Source of the DNA: Polynucleobacter sp. MWH-Berg-3C6
GTDB taxonomy: Bacteria > Pseudomonadota > Gammaproteobacteria > Burkholderiales > Burkholderiaceae
DNA length: 64,000 bases
Reading direction: 5' to 3'
NCBI RefSeq assembly: GCF_018881855.1
Contig: NZ_JACVPN010000005.1
Location: 1 to 64,000, forward strand
Shown here in pieces: positions 1-5,975 of the stretch; position 1 is the first letter of the stretch, and the number at the start of each line of letters is the position of its first letter. A model generated the notes under the pieces. That model did not search any database and was not told the DNA's origin. It saw only the letters and a list, made by a program, of their open reading frames with translations. Both the position numbers and the translations under genes were made by a program.

Positions 1-51
1 ACGCAATAAGGTGACGATTTGCTCGGGTTTAAGACGTTGGCCTTTTGCCAT
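1..51 (-). CDS. IS3-family transposase OrfA, N-terminal fragment (runs off the left edge)
   Basis: Reading leftward from an ATG at 51-49, the 17 visible codons give MAKGQRLKPEQIVTLLR. The KPEQIVTLLR stretch is the start of the helix-turn-helix of IS3-family OrfA proteins. A good ribosome site (AAAGGAG) lies about 10 bases upstream. Only the first residues are present, so the family call depends on one short motif; a different HTH protein cannot be excluded. Confidence 0.55.
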   Translation of the reverse strand, partial: MAKGQRLKPEQIVTLLR

Positions 52-126
52 ATTTAGCACTCCTTTAAGGTGAAGATTATCAAAAATCCTCTCTTTGGGA
101 GTGGTACTAAAAATCAGGTCAGTTCA
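1..126 (-). mobile_element. Edge of an IS3-family insertion sequence
   Basis: The left edge holds the first codons of an IS3-type OrfA read leftward, preceded by about 75 non-coding bases. The outer end is probably near position 126, because the minus strand there starts TGAACTGACCTGATTTTTAG, a TG-ended sequence of the kind found at IS3-family termini. Just beyond it an integrase reading frame resumes. The other end and the target duplication lie outside the window, so the exact boundary is an inference. Confidence 0.5.
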
Positions 127-244
127 AGTGCATACGATCAAAAATAAGGCTGAAGCAGCATATAGACGGCAGGATCAACTGGAAAAGCGATCCTTGTTAA
201 TGCGGGACTGGTGTGGCTTTATAAATCACGAATCAACTACATAA
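127..244 (+). pseudogene. Tyrosine integrase, C-terminal remnant cut by the IS element
   Basis: An open frame enters from the IS edge and ends at TAA 242-244. Its last residues include NKAEAAYRRQDQLEKRSLLM followed by RDWCGFINHESTT. The pattern 'EaAYrR-D-leKR--LM--W' is the usual C-terminal end of phage and island tyrosine recombinases in Proteobacteria. No start is available, and the catalytic domain would lie to the left beyond the IS, so the gene is interrupted. Its tail overlaps by 12 bases the convergent gene ending at 233. The call rests on motif recognition over about 35 codons. If right, the element probably cannot excise with its own integrase. Confidence 0.65.
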
Positions 245-793
245 TGATGGTGCTATTCGCACAGAAGGTCTATTTGGTAAGACTATATTTGGATTGCCGC
301 GCACTCTTAAGCCTTCATTCAAAATCCACATTAGATAGTCTGAGGCATATTCATAATAACTAAGCTGATCATGAAGAATATTTAAATCGACATGGCAAAT
401 ATTCATATTTTTTAAGTCGGTAATTTTTTGATTGGACTTTGCTAGCGTCTCAATATTAGAAAATGCTAGATGACCAGAATAATCATTCCACCAAATACAG
501 TGCGCATATTGGTTCCGAATTTTTACACAATACTTTATGGCTGTAATTGCATCCTTAAATTCGTTTCCTAAATTCATTTCTTTGTAAGCCTGAAACCCTA
601 ATGCATCTGCAATTTCAATTCGATTGCCTTCGCCACGAGATCTATACATTACCTTAAGAACGGTATCTAAATCTGAGCGAACTGATTTAACGCAGTTCAT
701 TAAATCCACCTCTAATGAGGTATAAGAAGAAAGAATCATTCCAATAGCATTTGCTTCATTAGGAAAGTCACGAAATGCTTTAAATAGATTCAT
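233..793 (-). CDS. Unknown 186-aa protein with a HEPN-like RX4H motif
   Basis: The function is not recognised. The start is taken as ATG 793-791 (MNLFKAF) because AGAGGT sits about 8 bases upstream; the longer frame begins only with TTG at 811. The protein is mostly helical in character. Near residue 93 it has KIRNQYAHCIW, which contains R-N-Q-Y-A-H. That R-x4-H pattern, with N following R, is the active-site signature of HEPN-domain RNases and of non-catalytic HEPN scaffolds. HEPN proteins are common as toxins or abortive-infection factors in mobile elements. No antitoxin-like partner (for example an MNT nucleotidyltransferase) is next to it. It sits at the end of the lysis genes and converges on the integrase remnant. 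The fold assignment is an inference from one motif. Confidence 0.6.
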   Translation of the reverse strand: MNLFKAFRDFPNEANAIGMILSSYTSLEVDLMNCVKSVRSDLDTVLKVMYRSRGEGNRIEIADALGFQAYKEMNLGNEFKDAITAIKYCVKIRNQYAHCIWWNDYSGHLAFSNIETLAKSNQKITDLKNMNICHVDLNILHDQLSYYEYASDYLMWILNEGLRVRGNPNIVLPNRPSVRIAPSLCS

Positions 794-823
794 AAAAAAT
801 ACCTCTTTCAAATTTCATTTAAT

Positions 824-1177
824 TTACAACACTCTCTCAAAGTGCGGAACATCCACAAACCCCTTAAAATTCCCACCCCACCTATTCTTGGGGCTCAGGC
901 TTTCCCAGTATTCACCAACCGTACGGATAAGCTCTTTATCCCACACAAGTTTTCCTTTCCAGAAGAAATTAAGGTCAATAGCACAACGCCTTAAGTGGTT
1001 GCTATTCATGGTCTTTGATCTGCCAGCCTTTAAGTAGATCTCTTGTTGCTCCGGAGAACGCCAAAGCTCACCTCCTGTAACCACCCATCCTTCCGCAGTA
1101 GCAAACTGAATAAGCCTGCTAACGTCAATTAGAAAGGCTGCTTGCTCTGCTACTAGAGCGCTTACCTTTGTATTCAC
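824..1177 (-). CDS. Phage endolysin, M15 (VanY/L-Ala-D-Glu type) peptidase
   Basis: This 117-residue protein fits the compact Peptidase_M15_4 class of phage endolysins, which cut the peptide stems of peptidoglycan. The zinc ligands are visible: H61 and D68 in SNHLRRCAIDLN, and H112 in DVPHFERV near the C-terminus. The segment TGGELWRSPEQQEIY (residues 34-48) matches the region preceding the metal site in the family. No signal peptide is seen, consistent with release through a holin. The start is GTG 1177-1175, overlapping the holin stop in a GTGA arrangement, which implies translational coupling. Holin followed by endolysin is the standard lysis-cassette order. Confidence 0.88.
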   Translation of the reverse strand: MNTKVSALVAEQAAFLIDVSRLIQFATAEGWVVTGGELWRSPEQQEIYLKAGRSKTMNSNHLRRCAIDLNFFWKGKLVWDKELIRTVGEYWESLSPKNRWGGNFKGFVDVPHFERVL

Positions 1178-1710
1178 GTAGCTTCTTCTTTTTTATTTGA
1201 GCTATGCATGCGCATCTCAAAGATCTTCTCGACCGATCTACCGCCGAAGTAGGCAAGCATCACTAACTGACCCCACTCGCCGAGGAGCTTTACATAGGCC
1301 TCATTGATATCAATACCTATAGCCGAGAGCAATGCGAATAATAGATAGGCCGTCAGGATATAAACCAGCGTTCCAGGGCGGATATTCTTGGATAGCTTGG
1401 AGTCACTACCCATATCGGATTGCCAGCGAGTGGTTGCATTGTCTTGCGAGGCTCGATGCATCTCAGCTAGAAGCTTAGATTCTTCTATCTCAAGCTCTTT
1501 TTGCTTTAGCGTGTATTGCAATAGAAGCTGCTCTTGTTCAATCTCTAGCTGCTTGAGCTTGATGAGATCTTCCTGACTGGGGTTGTCCGGAATGCGCGCG
1601 CCAATCTTGCTTTCAATAAACTCTTTGCCTTTAGCTTGTACCGCGCCCGCAAGCAGACCAAGGCCATTGACGGCCAAGGTTTGTACTAGAGATGTGATGA
1701 TTGGAAGCAT
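1174..1710 (-). CDS. Phage holin, 3-TM (GTA-type) family
   Basis: The protein has an N-terminal hydrophobic stretch (LPIITSLVQTLAVNGLGLLA), a charged coiled-coil middle rich in KQLEIEQEQ-type residues, and two hydrophobic helices (LVYILTAYLLFALLSAIGI and WGQLVMLAYFGGRSVEKI). This layout is that of the 3-TM holins found in gene-transfer agents and many prophages. I chose ATG 1710-1708. The frame could begin with GTG at 1752, but that codon abuts a 9-bp hairpin stem and has no ribosome site. It overlaps the endolysin gene by 4 bases. Its role is timed permeabilisation of the inner membrane for endolysin release. Confidence 0.78.
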   Translation of the reverse strand: MLPIITSLVQTLAVNGLGLLAGAVQAKGKEFIESKIGARIPDNPSQEDLIKLKQLEIEQEQLLLQYTLKQKELEIEESKLLAEMHRASQDNATTRWQSDMGSDSKLSKNIRPGTLVYILTAYLLFALLSAIGIDINEAYVKLLGEWGQLVMLAYFGGRSVEKIFEMRMHSSNKKEEAT

Positions 1711-1752
1711 GTCATTAGCTCTTTTCTTGATGCTTGGAATATGGAAGTCCAC

Positions 1753-1797
1753 CGCCCCACTACCGCCTAGGGGTTTTTTGGTGTTGGCAGTGGGGCG
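1753..1797 (-). terminator. Hairpin between the 131-aa gene and the holin
   Basis: CGCCCCACT (1753-1761) pairs perfectly with AGTGGGGCG (1789-1797). The 27-base interval contains CTAGGGGTTTTTTG, which resembles the 3' side of T7-type terminators on the plus strand. On the minus strand, the direction of the phage genes, the tract is A-rich and does not follow the stem. It may act as an attenuator, a processing site or a packaging/recombination site rather than a simple terminator. I see no convincing gene in the surrounding 1711-1883. Confidence 0.4.
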
Positions 1798-1883
1798 CAG
1801 TTACGCGCGCCCACACACCATGGTTACTTCAACACCCGCAGCCGCACCCAAACACCTGCTGCTAGCGGTGGTCTTCCCTTCTG

Positions 1884-2279
1884 CTAGCGTTTCTTGGCTC
1901 CTTTGGTTTCTGATGGCTCTTGCGCAAGAGTTCCTTCTAATGTCCTCTCTTGTGCTGGGAGCTGACCTTCTTTCATCAAGCCTTCTACGATCTCCATTAG
2001 CCGATCACCATCATCCTCACCAAAGACTTTGGCTACGACCTCATGGCCATACTTGGCGCATAAGCGGTCGTACTCCTGCTCTGGAGTAATAGTGGTCTTT
2101 GATGGGCGCTCGAACACCGTGACGTTCTCGCGCCCAAACAGGTTACGAAGGATGTTGGTCTCATAAGGCGGTACATGCACATGGATGGTTGTGAATGCAT
2201 CCCTGCGTACTACCGCTTCCACCTCTTTAATTTGGAAGTCGCTATGAATGAGCTCTTTATGATTCATGCCGTTATTCAT
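1884..2279 (-). CDS. Conserved-type phage protein of unknown function (131 aa)
   Basis: I do not recognise the family. The start at ATG 2279-2277 is well supported by a near-perfect GAGGAGG six bases upstream, placed inside the end of the capsid gene. The sequence is charged and soluble with no membrane segment. Residues about 25-60 (TTIHVHVPPYETNILRNLFG) look like a small alpha/beta domain. The tail from about residue 105 is low-complexity and Ala/Glu/Lys-rich. Its place directly after the major capsid gene suggests a head-completion, decoration or connector role, but nothing in the sequence proves this. Confidence 0.7.
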   Translation of the reverse strand: MNNGMNHKELIHSDFQIKEVEAVVRRDAFTTIHVHVPPYETNILRNLFGRENVTVFERPSKTTITPEQEYDRLCAKYGHEVVAKVFGEDDGDRLMEIVEGLMKEGQLPAQERTLEGTLAQEPSETKGAKKR

Positions 2280-2289
2280 TTATTCCTCC

Positions 2290-3336
2290 TCATTGAATTG
2301 CCAATACCGCATGGGCATTTGCACGTGAGATAGATAAGGCGCAGCGTAGGTTCACCATGGCGTACATAGCCAAGGTATCGTGCGGACGAATTGGGGCAAC
2401 GATATCTAAATCATCGTCACGCAGCTTCATAAAGCGCGTGTTGAGGAAATAGCAGCGCTTACTCCACTCCACTGTGCGATTGGCCATGGCATCAAGTTCA
2501 TCAAACTGGGGATCCCAGATGATCTCTACACCTTTGAAGGCTAAGCCTGTGTTTACTCCAGCACCTACCCCGGCATCGATGTACTTAGTCTCACCAGATC
2601 CAGCGATATGAGTCACTGTCACCTGTTTGCGATAGGTATCAATGAACTTACCCCCAGCGATGATGAAGTCCGGACTGCCGCCATGTTTAATACATTGGCG
2701 CCATGCTGTTTCCATTTCGCCCACTAGGTTCCCTGGGGATGTTGAGGCAATATCTTTGACGGCGTAATTACGCCAGTAGCTTGCTTTGGCTCGATCTATA
2801 CCGCCTACGGTGCCAGCATCAGGGGCTAAGCTCACCAAACTATCTAGACCTACTACCGCATCTGCGCCGTGTGAGCCGTCACGGTGTAGTTCTAGGTCTA
2901 ACTTATTCAGAAAGCCCTCCCTCAAGACTTCAAGTTGCTCATCCAAGAGGTTGATGAGTTGTACACGCTCGTTGTATTCGAGCTGAAAACCTCGAGCCCC
3001 GCCTTCACGCACTTTGATGCCATTGCTAAATAGGCGGTCATAGTCAATATAGAGGCCATCGACTGCTCTACGCCATGGGAAGGAAGCTTGCTCGGTTGTA
3101 TTACGTTTATTGAACTTAACTGTCTCCTCCCCAAACGCCCAGCTAAAGTTACTGCCGTGTTCTTTACGGATGTTCTCGACTACGTTCTGTTTTGCGCCTA
3201 ATAGGCTTTTGCGCCCTTCCATGAGTTTTTTAAGGAAAGGTCTCTCTACAGCGATTTGATCGACTGGTAGGTTGCGAAGGTACTCATCCAAGGAAACCTT
3301 AGCTAACTCTTGCAAGTCTGTATTTGAAATTGGCAT
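2290..3336 (-). CDS. Phage major capsid protein
   Basis: This 348-residue protein has the character of an HK97-fold major capsid subunit. It has a charged helical N-terminus, then FPWRRAVDGLYIDYDRLFSN, a central helix-rich part (ERVQLINLLDEQLEVLREGF), a GGSPDFIIAGGKFIDTYRKQ segment typical of the P-domain region, and a C-terminal stretch (DTLAMYAMVNLRCALSI) like the A-domain of coat proteins. The start is ATG 3336-3334, with GGGGT 5-9 bases upstream; the earlier TTG and ATG at 3351/3348 lack a ribosome site. The expected upstream neighbours, scaffold and portal, are separated from it by 7 kb of other genes. The family is assigned by eye, without a profile search. Confidence 0.75.
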   Translation of the reverse strand: MPISNTDLQELAKVSLDEYLRNLPVDQIAVERPFLKKLMEGRKSLLGAKQNVVENIRKEHGSNFSWAFGEETVKFNKRNTTEQASFPWRRAVDGLYIDYDRLFSNGIKVREGGARGFQLEYNERVQLINLLDEQLEVLREGFLNKLDLELHRDGSHGADAVVGLDSLVSLAPDAGTVGGIDRAKASYWRNYAVKDIASTSPGNLVGEMETAWRQCIKHGGSPDFIIAGGKFIDTYRKQVTVTHIAGSGETKYIDAGVGAGVNTGLAFKGVEIIWDPQFDELDAMANRTVEWSKRCYFLNTRFMKLRDDDLDIVAPIRPHDTLAMYAMVNLRCALSISRANAHAVLAIQ

Positions 3337-3358
3337 ATGCCACCCCATCAATAGTTAT

Positions 3359-3580
3359 TTAATAAAATGGTGGCTTCAATACCTGGTGATGAAGCGTGAA
3401 CCCATCCATTGCTACGCTACTAGGCGCGACTCTAGCTTTAACGCATAGGCGTGAAGCACTGAGATCAATTATTGAGGCGGTAGATATAGGCTCGGGACAT
3501 TTGTGGGTTTTTTGTTGAGTTACTAAATGAACTCGCTTTGGGTCTTTATGCCCAATGTGTCTTTCTGCCACCTTGGGCAT
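3359..3580 (-). CDS. Doubtful 73-aa reading frame upstream of the capsid gene
   Basis: This frame ends 22 bases before the capsid start and reads in the same direction, which is its main support. Against it, there is no Shine-Dalgarno sequence before ATG 3580. Its first 36 bases are part of a hairpin (TTTATGCCCAA 3545-3555 with TTGGGCATAAA 3573-3583), and the product resembles no family I know. It may be a remnant of phage sequence left at the border of the inserted block. The rest of 3337-3672 holds no other credible gene. Confidence 0.25.
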   Translation of the reverse strand: MPKVAERHIGHKDPKRVHLVTQQKTHKCPEPISTASIIDLSASRLCVKARVAPSSVAMDGFTLHHQVLKPPFY

Positions 3581-3635
3581 AAAAGAGCGTTGCTTTATTC
3601 GTGGCCGTCAAGGGTTCGCAAGCCACCCCCCTTTG

Positions 3636-3648
3636 GGGTGCCCTTGAC
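3636..3648 (+). repeat. 13-bp direct repeat flanking the first fic gene, left copy
   Basis: GGGTGCCCTTGAC occurs here and again at 5462-5474, in the same orientation, with the fic gene and its repeat-rich promoter between them. The left copy is also half of an inverted repeat: GTCAAGGG at 3607-3614 faces CCCTTGAC at 3641-3648. Flanking direct repeats of this kind may mark a past insertion, though chance cannot be ruled out for 13 bases. Confidence 0.5.
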
Positions 3649-3672
3649 AGAATTACTCTGGGGATTTTTGAA

Positions 3673-5142
3673 TCAGCCCACCACCTTCGCATATTCAACC
3701 TCAATTGCATCAAATATTTCTTCAGGTACTGTTGCAGCAAATTTCTTACGGCGGTTAGCCGATAGTTTTCCGTTTTGCTCCATGCAAGCCAGAATTAATG
3801 AATTGAGATCTTTGCCTCTGATGTCGTACTGCCCATCAATAGCGCGGTAAATGAGGTCGTACTTTGCCAAGAACTCAGTCTCTTCTCTTAAGTCCTTTTC
3901 TAGCGCCTGCTTGGCCATCTCCAATCCAAACTCAACACAGGCAGTGGCATTCCAATAGCGATATAAGGAATCATCTGATTTGAAGGTCATTTGATATTCA
4001 TCGCCATCAATCCAGATGACTTCCCAGCGCTTGCGAGCAGGCTCAGAAAAACTCTTTAGAGCAGCTAGGTATAAATCTTCATTGCGCTTCATCGCAATAG
4101 ATACTGGCAATAGCAAGCCATTCTTTAAGGCACCCGACTGGCACAACGCATGATGAAATAAGAAGCGCGATAAGCGCCCATTACCGTCCATGAATGGGTG
4201 AATGAAAACAAATCCAAAGGAAACAATCGCAGCAGCAATTAAAGGATCGATCTGCTTTGGTGCGGTATTGGCAAAATCTACCAAACCTTTCATCAAGTCA
4301 TTAACGATTTCAGGTGGCGGTGGAATATACGTTACGCCAGCAGCACCACGCAATGGACTGCTTAACCAGTTTTGTTGGTGGCGATAGTTAACCGCTCTAT
4401 CCAAAGGATTGATAATGGCGGTATTTTGCAAGCCAACAAAGTACTCTTCATCTAACTGGGTAGTCAGGTGGGCTTTTTTGAGTAGCTCTACAAATGCCTC
4501 CGATTTTGTGGCACTCGGTGTCTCATGCTCGATCTCAAAAGAGCTTTTGGTCTCACTTAAATAAGCCCAAGACATTGCCCTATCGGATGCGGCCCCACCT
4601 AGTTCTGATAGAAATTCATTTGCTTTCTGGAGGATATTAGATTCAAGCAGGCTATTAATACATGTGGTTCGCTCAACAGTTACGCAGTAATCCAAAGAAC
4701 CCAAGCCATTGAAGTTAACTCGCCATTTGGCATTGCGTATGCTTGGTCCTGTAATGTATTTTTTGGGGTCAAATAAATTAACCATTGGCCCCGTAATTAC
4801 TGGTGCGCCCTTTAACTCTTGCTTATTAAAGGCTTCCCACAAAAAACAAGCCGTACGAATGTAAACGCCTGTTGGCGATTCGCTAATTGCGGCCAGCATC
4901 TCTTGGGCTGGGATTTTTCTTAAGGCCTGCGATAACAATTGGAGATTAACTCCTTCATGCTTTAGCGCAAACAACAGGTGGCTTAGTGGGCGATCATCTT
5001 TGGGAGCCACCTTTGCGGGTATCAACAACTCGCCCTGGGTGGGCGTTACACTGGTTACCGAAGCAAGGCGTGCGGGTACAAGTGGGTCAAAAGCACTGAG
5101 ATCAAGCTGACTTTTTACCTGTGAATAGCCTATATCGCCCAT
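3673..5142 (-). CDS. Fic-domain protein (predicted AMP-transferase), 489 aa
   Basis: The Fic catalytic motif HPFMDGNGRLSR is intact near residues 315-326, with the usual flap region before it, so nucleotidyl (most often AMP) transfer to a protein hydroxyl is expected. An inhibitory-helix-like segment, TKSSFEIEHE (about residues 198-207), fits (S/T)xxxE but has H where G or N is usual, so self-inhibition may be weaker or different. About 80 C-terminal residues (DLIYRAIDGQYDIRGKDLN onward) resemble the winged-helix tail of larger Fic proteins. The start is ATG 5142-5140, with GGGGGA upstream; a GTG at 5190 would lie inside an upstream repeat. It is divergent from hipBA. The target is unknown. 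It could be a solitary self-regulating Fic enzyme or a toxin. Confidence 0.88.
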   Translation of the reverse strand: MGDIGYSQVKSQLDLSAFDPLVPARLASVTSVTPTQGELLIPAKVAPKDDRPLSHLLFALKHEGVNLQLLSQALRKIPAQEMLAAISESPTGVYIRTACFLWEAFNKQELKGAPVITGPMVNLFDPKKYITGPSIRNAKWRVNFNGLGSLDYCVTVERTTCINSLLESNILQKANEFLSELGGAASDRAMSWAYLSETKSSFEIEHETPSATKSEAFVELLKKAHLTTQLDEEYFVGLQNTAIINPLDRAVNYRHQQNWLSSPLRGAAGVTYIPPPPEIVNDLMKGLVDFANTAPKQIDPLIAAAIVSFGFVFIHPFMDGNGRLSRFLFHHALCQSGALKNGLLLPVSIAMKRNEDLYLAALKSFSEPARKRWEVIWIDGDEYQMTFKSDDSLYRYWNATACVEFGLEMAKQALEKDLREETEFLAKYDLIYRAIDGQYDIRGKDLNSLILACMEQNGKLSANRRKKFAATVPEEIFDAIEVEYAKVVG

Positions 5143-5155
5143 ATTTCCCCCAAGC

Positions 5156-5300
5156 CCCACTTTTTCGTTCGAATAGCTATTTTCCCACACTTTTTCTTAC
5201 ATATACACACTTTTTCTTACGATTACAAATATTTACACACTTTTTCTTACATATTTCAATAGATTCCTACATTTTTAAACATATCCTCACTTTTTCTTAC
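5156..5300 (-). promoter_or_regulatory. Five phased copies of GTAAGAAAAAGTGTG upstream of the fic gene
   Basis: On the plus strand CACACTTTTTCTTAC occurs at 5186-5200, 5206-5220 and 5236-5250. A one-base variant (CTCACTTTTTCTTAC) is at 5286-5300 and a degenerate copy (CCCACTTTTTCGTTC) at 5156-5170. Start-to-start distances are 30, 20, 30 and 50 bp, all multiples of ten, so each A/T tract lies on roughly the same helix face. The array ends 14 bases before the fic start. It is probably an operator array for a DNA-binding regulator (perhaps the Fic protein's own winged helix), or a curved-DNA promoter region. Confidence 0.75.
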
Positions 5301-5362
5301 GAAATAGTCGTTTGGGCAATTTTTACTAAACAGCCCAAAAGATATGAATTCAATTGCAATAT

Positions 5363-5449
5363 GCAGTTTTGTTGACAATAAAGCCAGTTATGGGCAGTTT
5401 TGTTGATATATTGACTCAATTTAGCGTGATGTATGCATTTTTATTGACA
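5363..5449 (+). repeat. Three direct copies of GCA(G/T)TTTT(G/A)TTGACA
   Basis: Copies are at 5363-5377 (GCAGTTTTGTTGACA), 5394-5408 (GCAGTTTTGTTGATA) and 5435-5449 (GCATTTTTATTGACA), spaced 31 and 41 bp. A fourth related sequence, TCATTTTTATTGACG at 5561-5575, contains the hipB promoter -35. The same motif, again spaced 31 bp, lies upstream and downstream of the second fic gene. Each copy ends in a TTGACA-like hexamer, so binding would compete with RNA polymerase. 5301-5633 holds no gene. Confidence 0.65.
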
Positions 5450-5461
5450 TGCCGCCGACCA

Positions 5462-5474
5462 GGGTGCCCTTGAC
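5462..5474 (+). repeat. 13-bp direct repeat flanking the first fic gene, right copy
   Basis: GGGTGCCCTTGAC is identical to 3636-3648. The two copies bracket the fic gene and both operator arrays. Confidence 0.5.
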
Positions 5475-5511
5475 GCAAATAGACCGCTGTATTCCACTAG
5501 TTTAAATAAAT

Positions 5512-5566
5512 AAATGACTCATAAATAAGTTCTTATGTGTATTAAGGACTTATTTATGAGTCATTT
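5512..5566. promoter_or_regulatory. 19-bp perfect inverted repeat at the hipBA promoter
   Basis: AAATGACTCATAAATAAGT (5512-5530) is exactly inverted as ACTTATTTATGAGTCATTT (5548-5566) around a 17-base spacer. After one mismatch, four more bases pair inward. The right arm ends four bases before the TTGACG -35. HipB-type dimers bind inverted repeats next to their own promoter, so this is the best candidate operator for the hipBA pair. It could also form a cruciform, or act as a terminator for leftward transcription. Confidence 0.65.
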
Positions 5567-5569
5567 TTA

Positions 5570-5598
5570 TTGACGAATGACGTCTAAACAGGTATATT
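5570..5598 (+). promoter_or_regulatory. Sigma-70-type promoter of hipBA
   Basis: TTGACG (5570-5575), a 17-base spacer and TATATT (5593-5598) make a near-consensus promoter 36 bases before the hipB start. The -35 overlaps a repeat copy and follows the 19-bp inverted repeat directly, so repression by occlusion is plausible. Confidence 0.75.
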
Positions 5599-5633
5599 AG
5601 TGTCTCGTATTTAATGAAGAGCATGAGGCAACT

Positions 5634-5975
5634 ATGCGCGTAGATCAACAACTGACCCTAGCATCAAAGCAACTTGGCCAATCCGCTGAAATAGCGCAAT
5701 GCCTAGTTTCCTTGCGCCTTGCCCGTCATGTTCGCCAAGGTGAGGCTGCGGTTCGTGCCGGTCTTGCTCGTGCAACTGCCCAGCGTATTGAAAAGGGTGA
5801 TCCTGGCGTTGCCATTGGCGCACTGCTACGTTACTTAGATGCAATCGCTCCAGGCATGACCTTATTGCAACTGTTAAGCGGCAATGATCCTGCGATCGCT
5901 GCCTTGGAGCGTCGCTCGCGCCCTCAACGCGTCCGTGACTTAAGTACGGCTGAAATGAAAGCGCTTGATTTCTGA
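5634..5975 (+). CDS. hipB: HipB-like XRE-family antitoxin
   Basis: This 113-residue helix-turn-helix protein should both neutralise the adjacent HipA kinase and repress the operon. The HTH spans about residues 24-68 (LVSLRLARHVRQGEAAVRAG, then LARATAQRIEKG). Its C-terminal tail (RVRDLSTAEMKALDF) is the kind of extension HipB antitoxins use for contact and turnover. Its stop overlaps the hipA start in TGATG, so the two are translationally coupled with antitoxin first, the normal hip order. A good promoter and an inverted repeat lie immediately upstream. Confidence 0.87.
   Translation: MRVDQQLTLASKQLGQSAEIAQCLVSLRLARHVRQGEAAVRAGLARATAQRIEKGDPGVAIGALLRYLDAIAPGMTLLQLLSGNDPAIAALERRSRPQRVRDLSTAEMKALDF

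Noticed and set aside
1829..1855. Eight-codon minus-strand frame encoding a Gly/Cys-alternating peptide after the 131-aa gene
   Set aside because: The composition is curious but it is too short, starts with GTG, and has an in-frame stop just upstream. Nothing shows it is translated.
1583..2089. 168-codon plus-strand frame across the holin and capsid-downstream gene
   Set aside because: It is antisense to two genes with good starts and motifs, and its product is low-complexity.
5121..5375. 84-codon plus-strand frame through the phased repeats
   Set aside because: It is made mostly of the repeat array itself and has no ribosome site; the region is better explained as regulatory.
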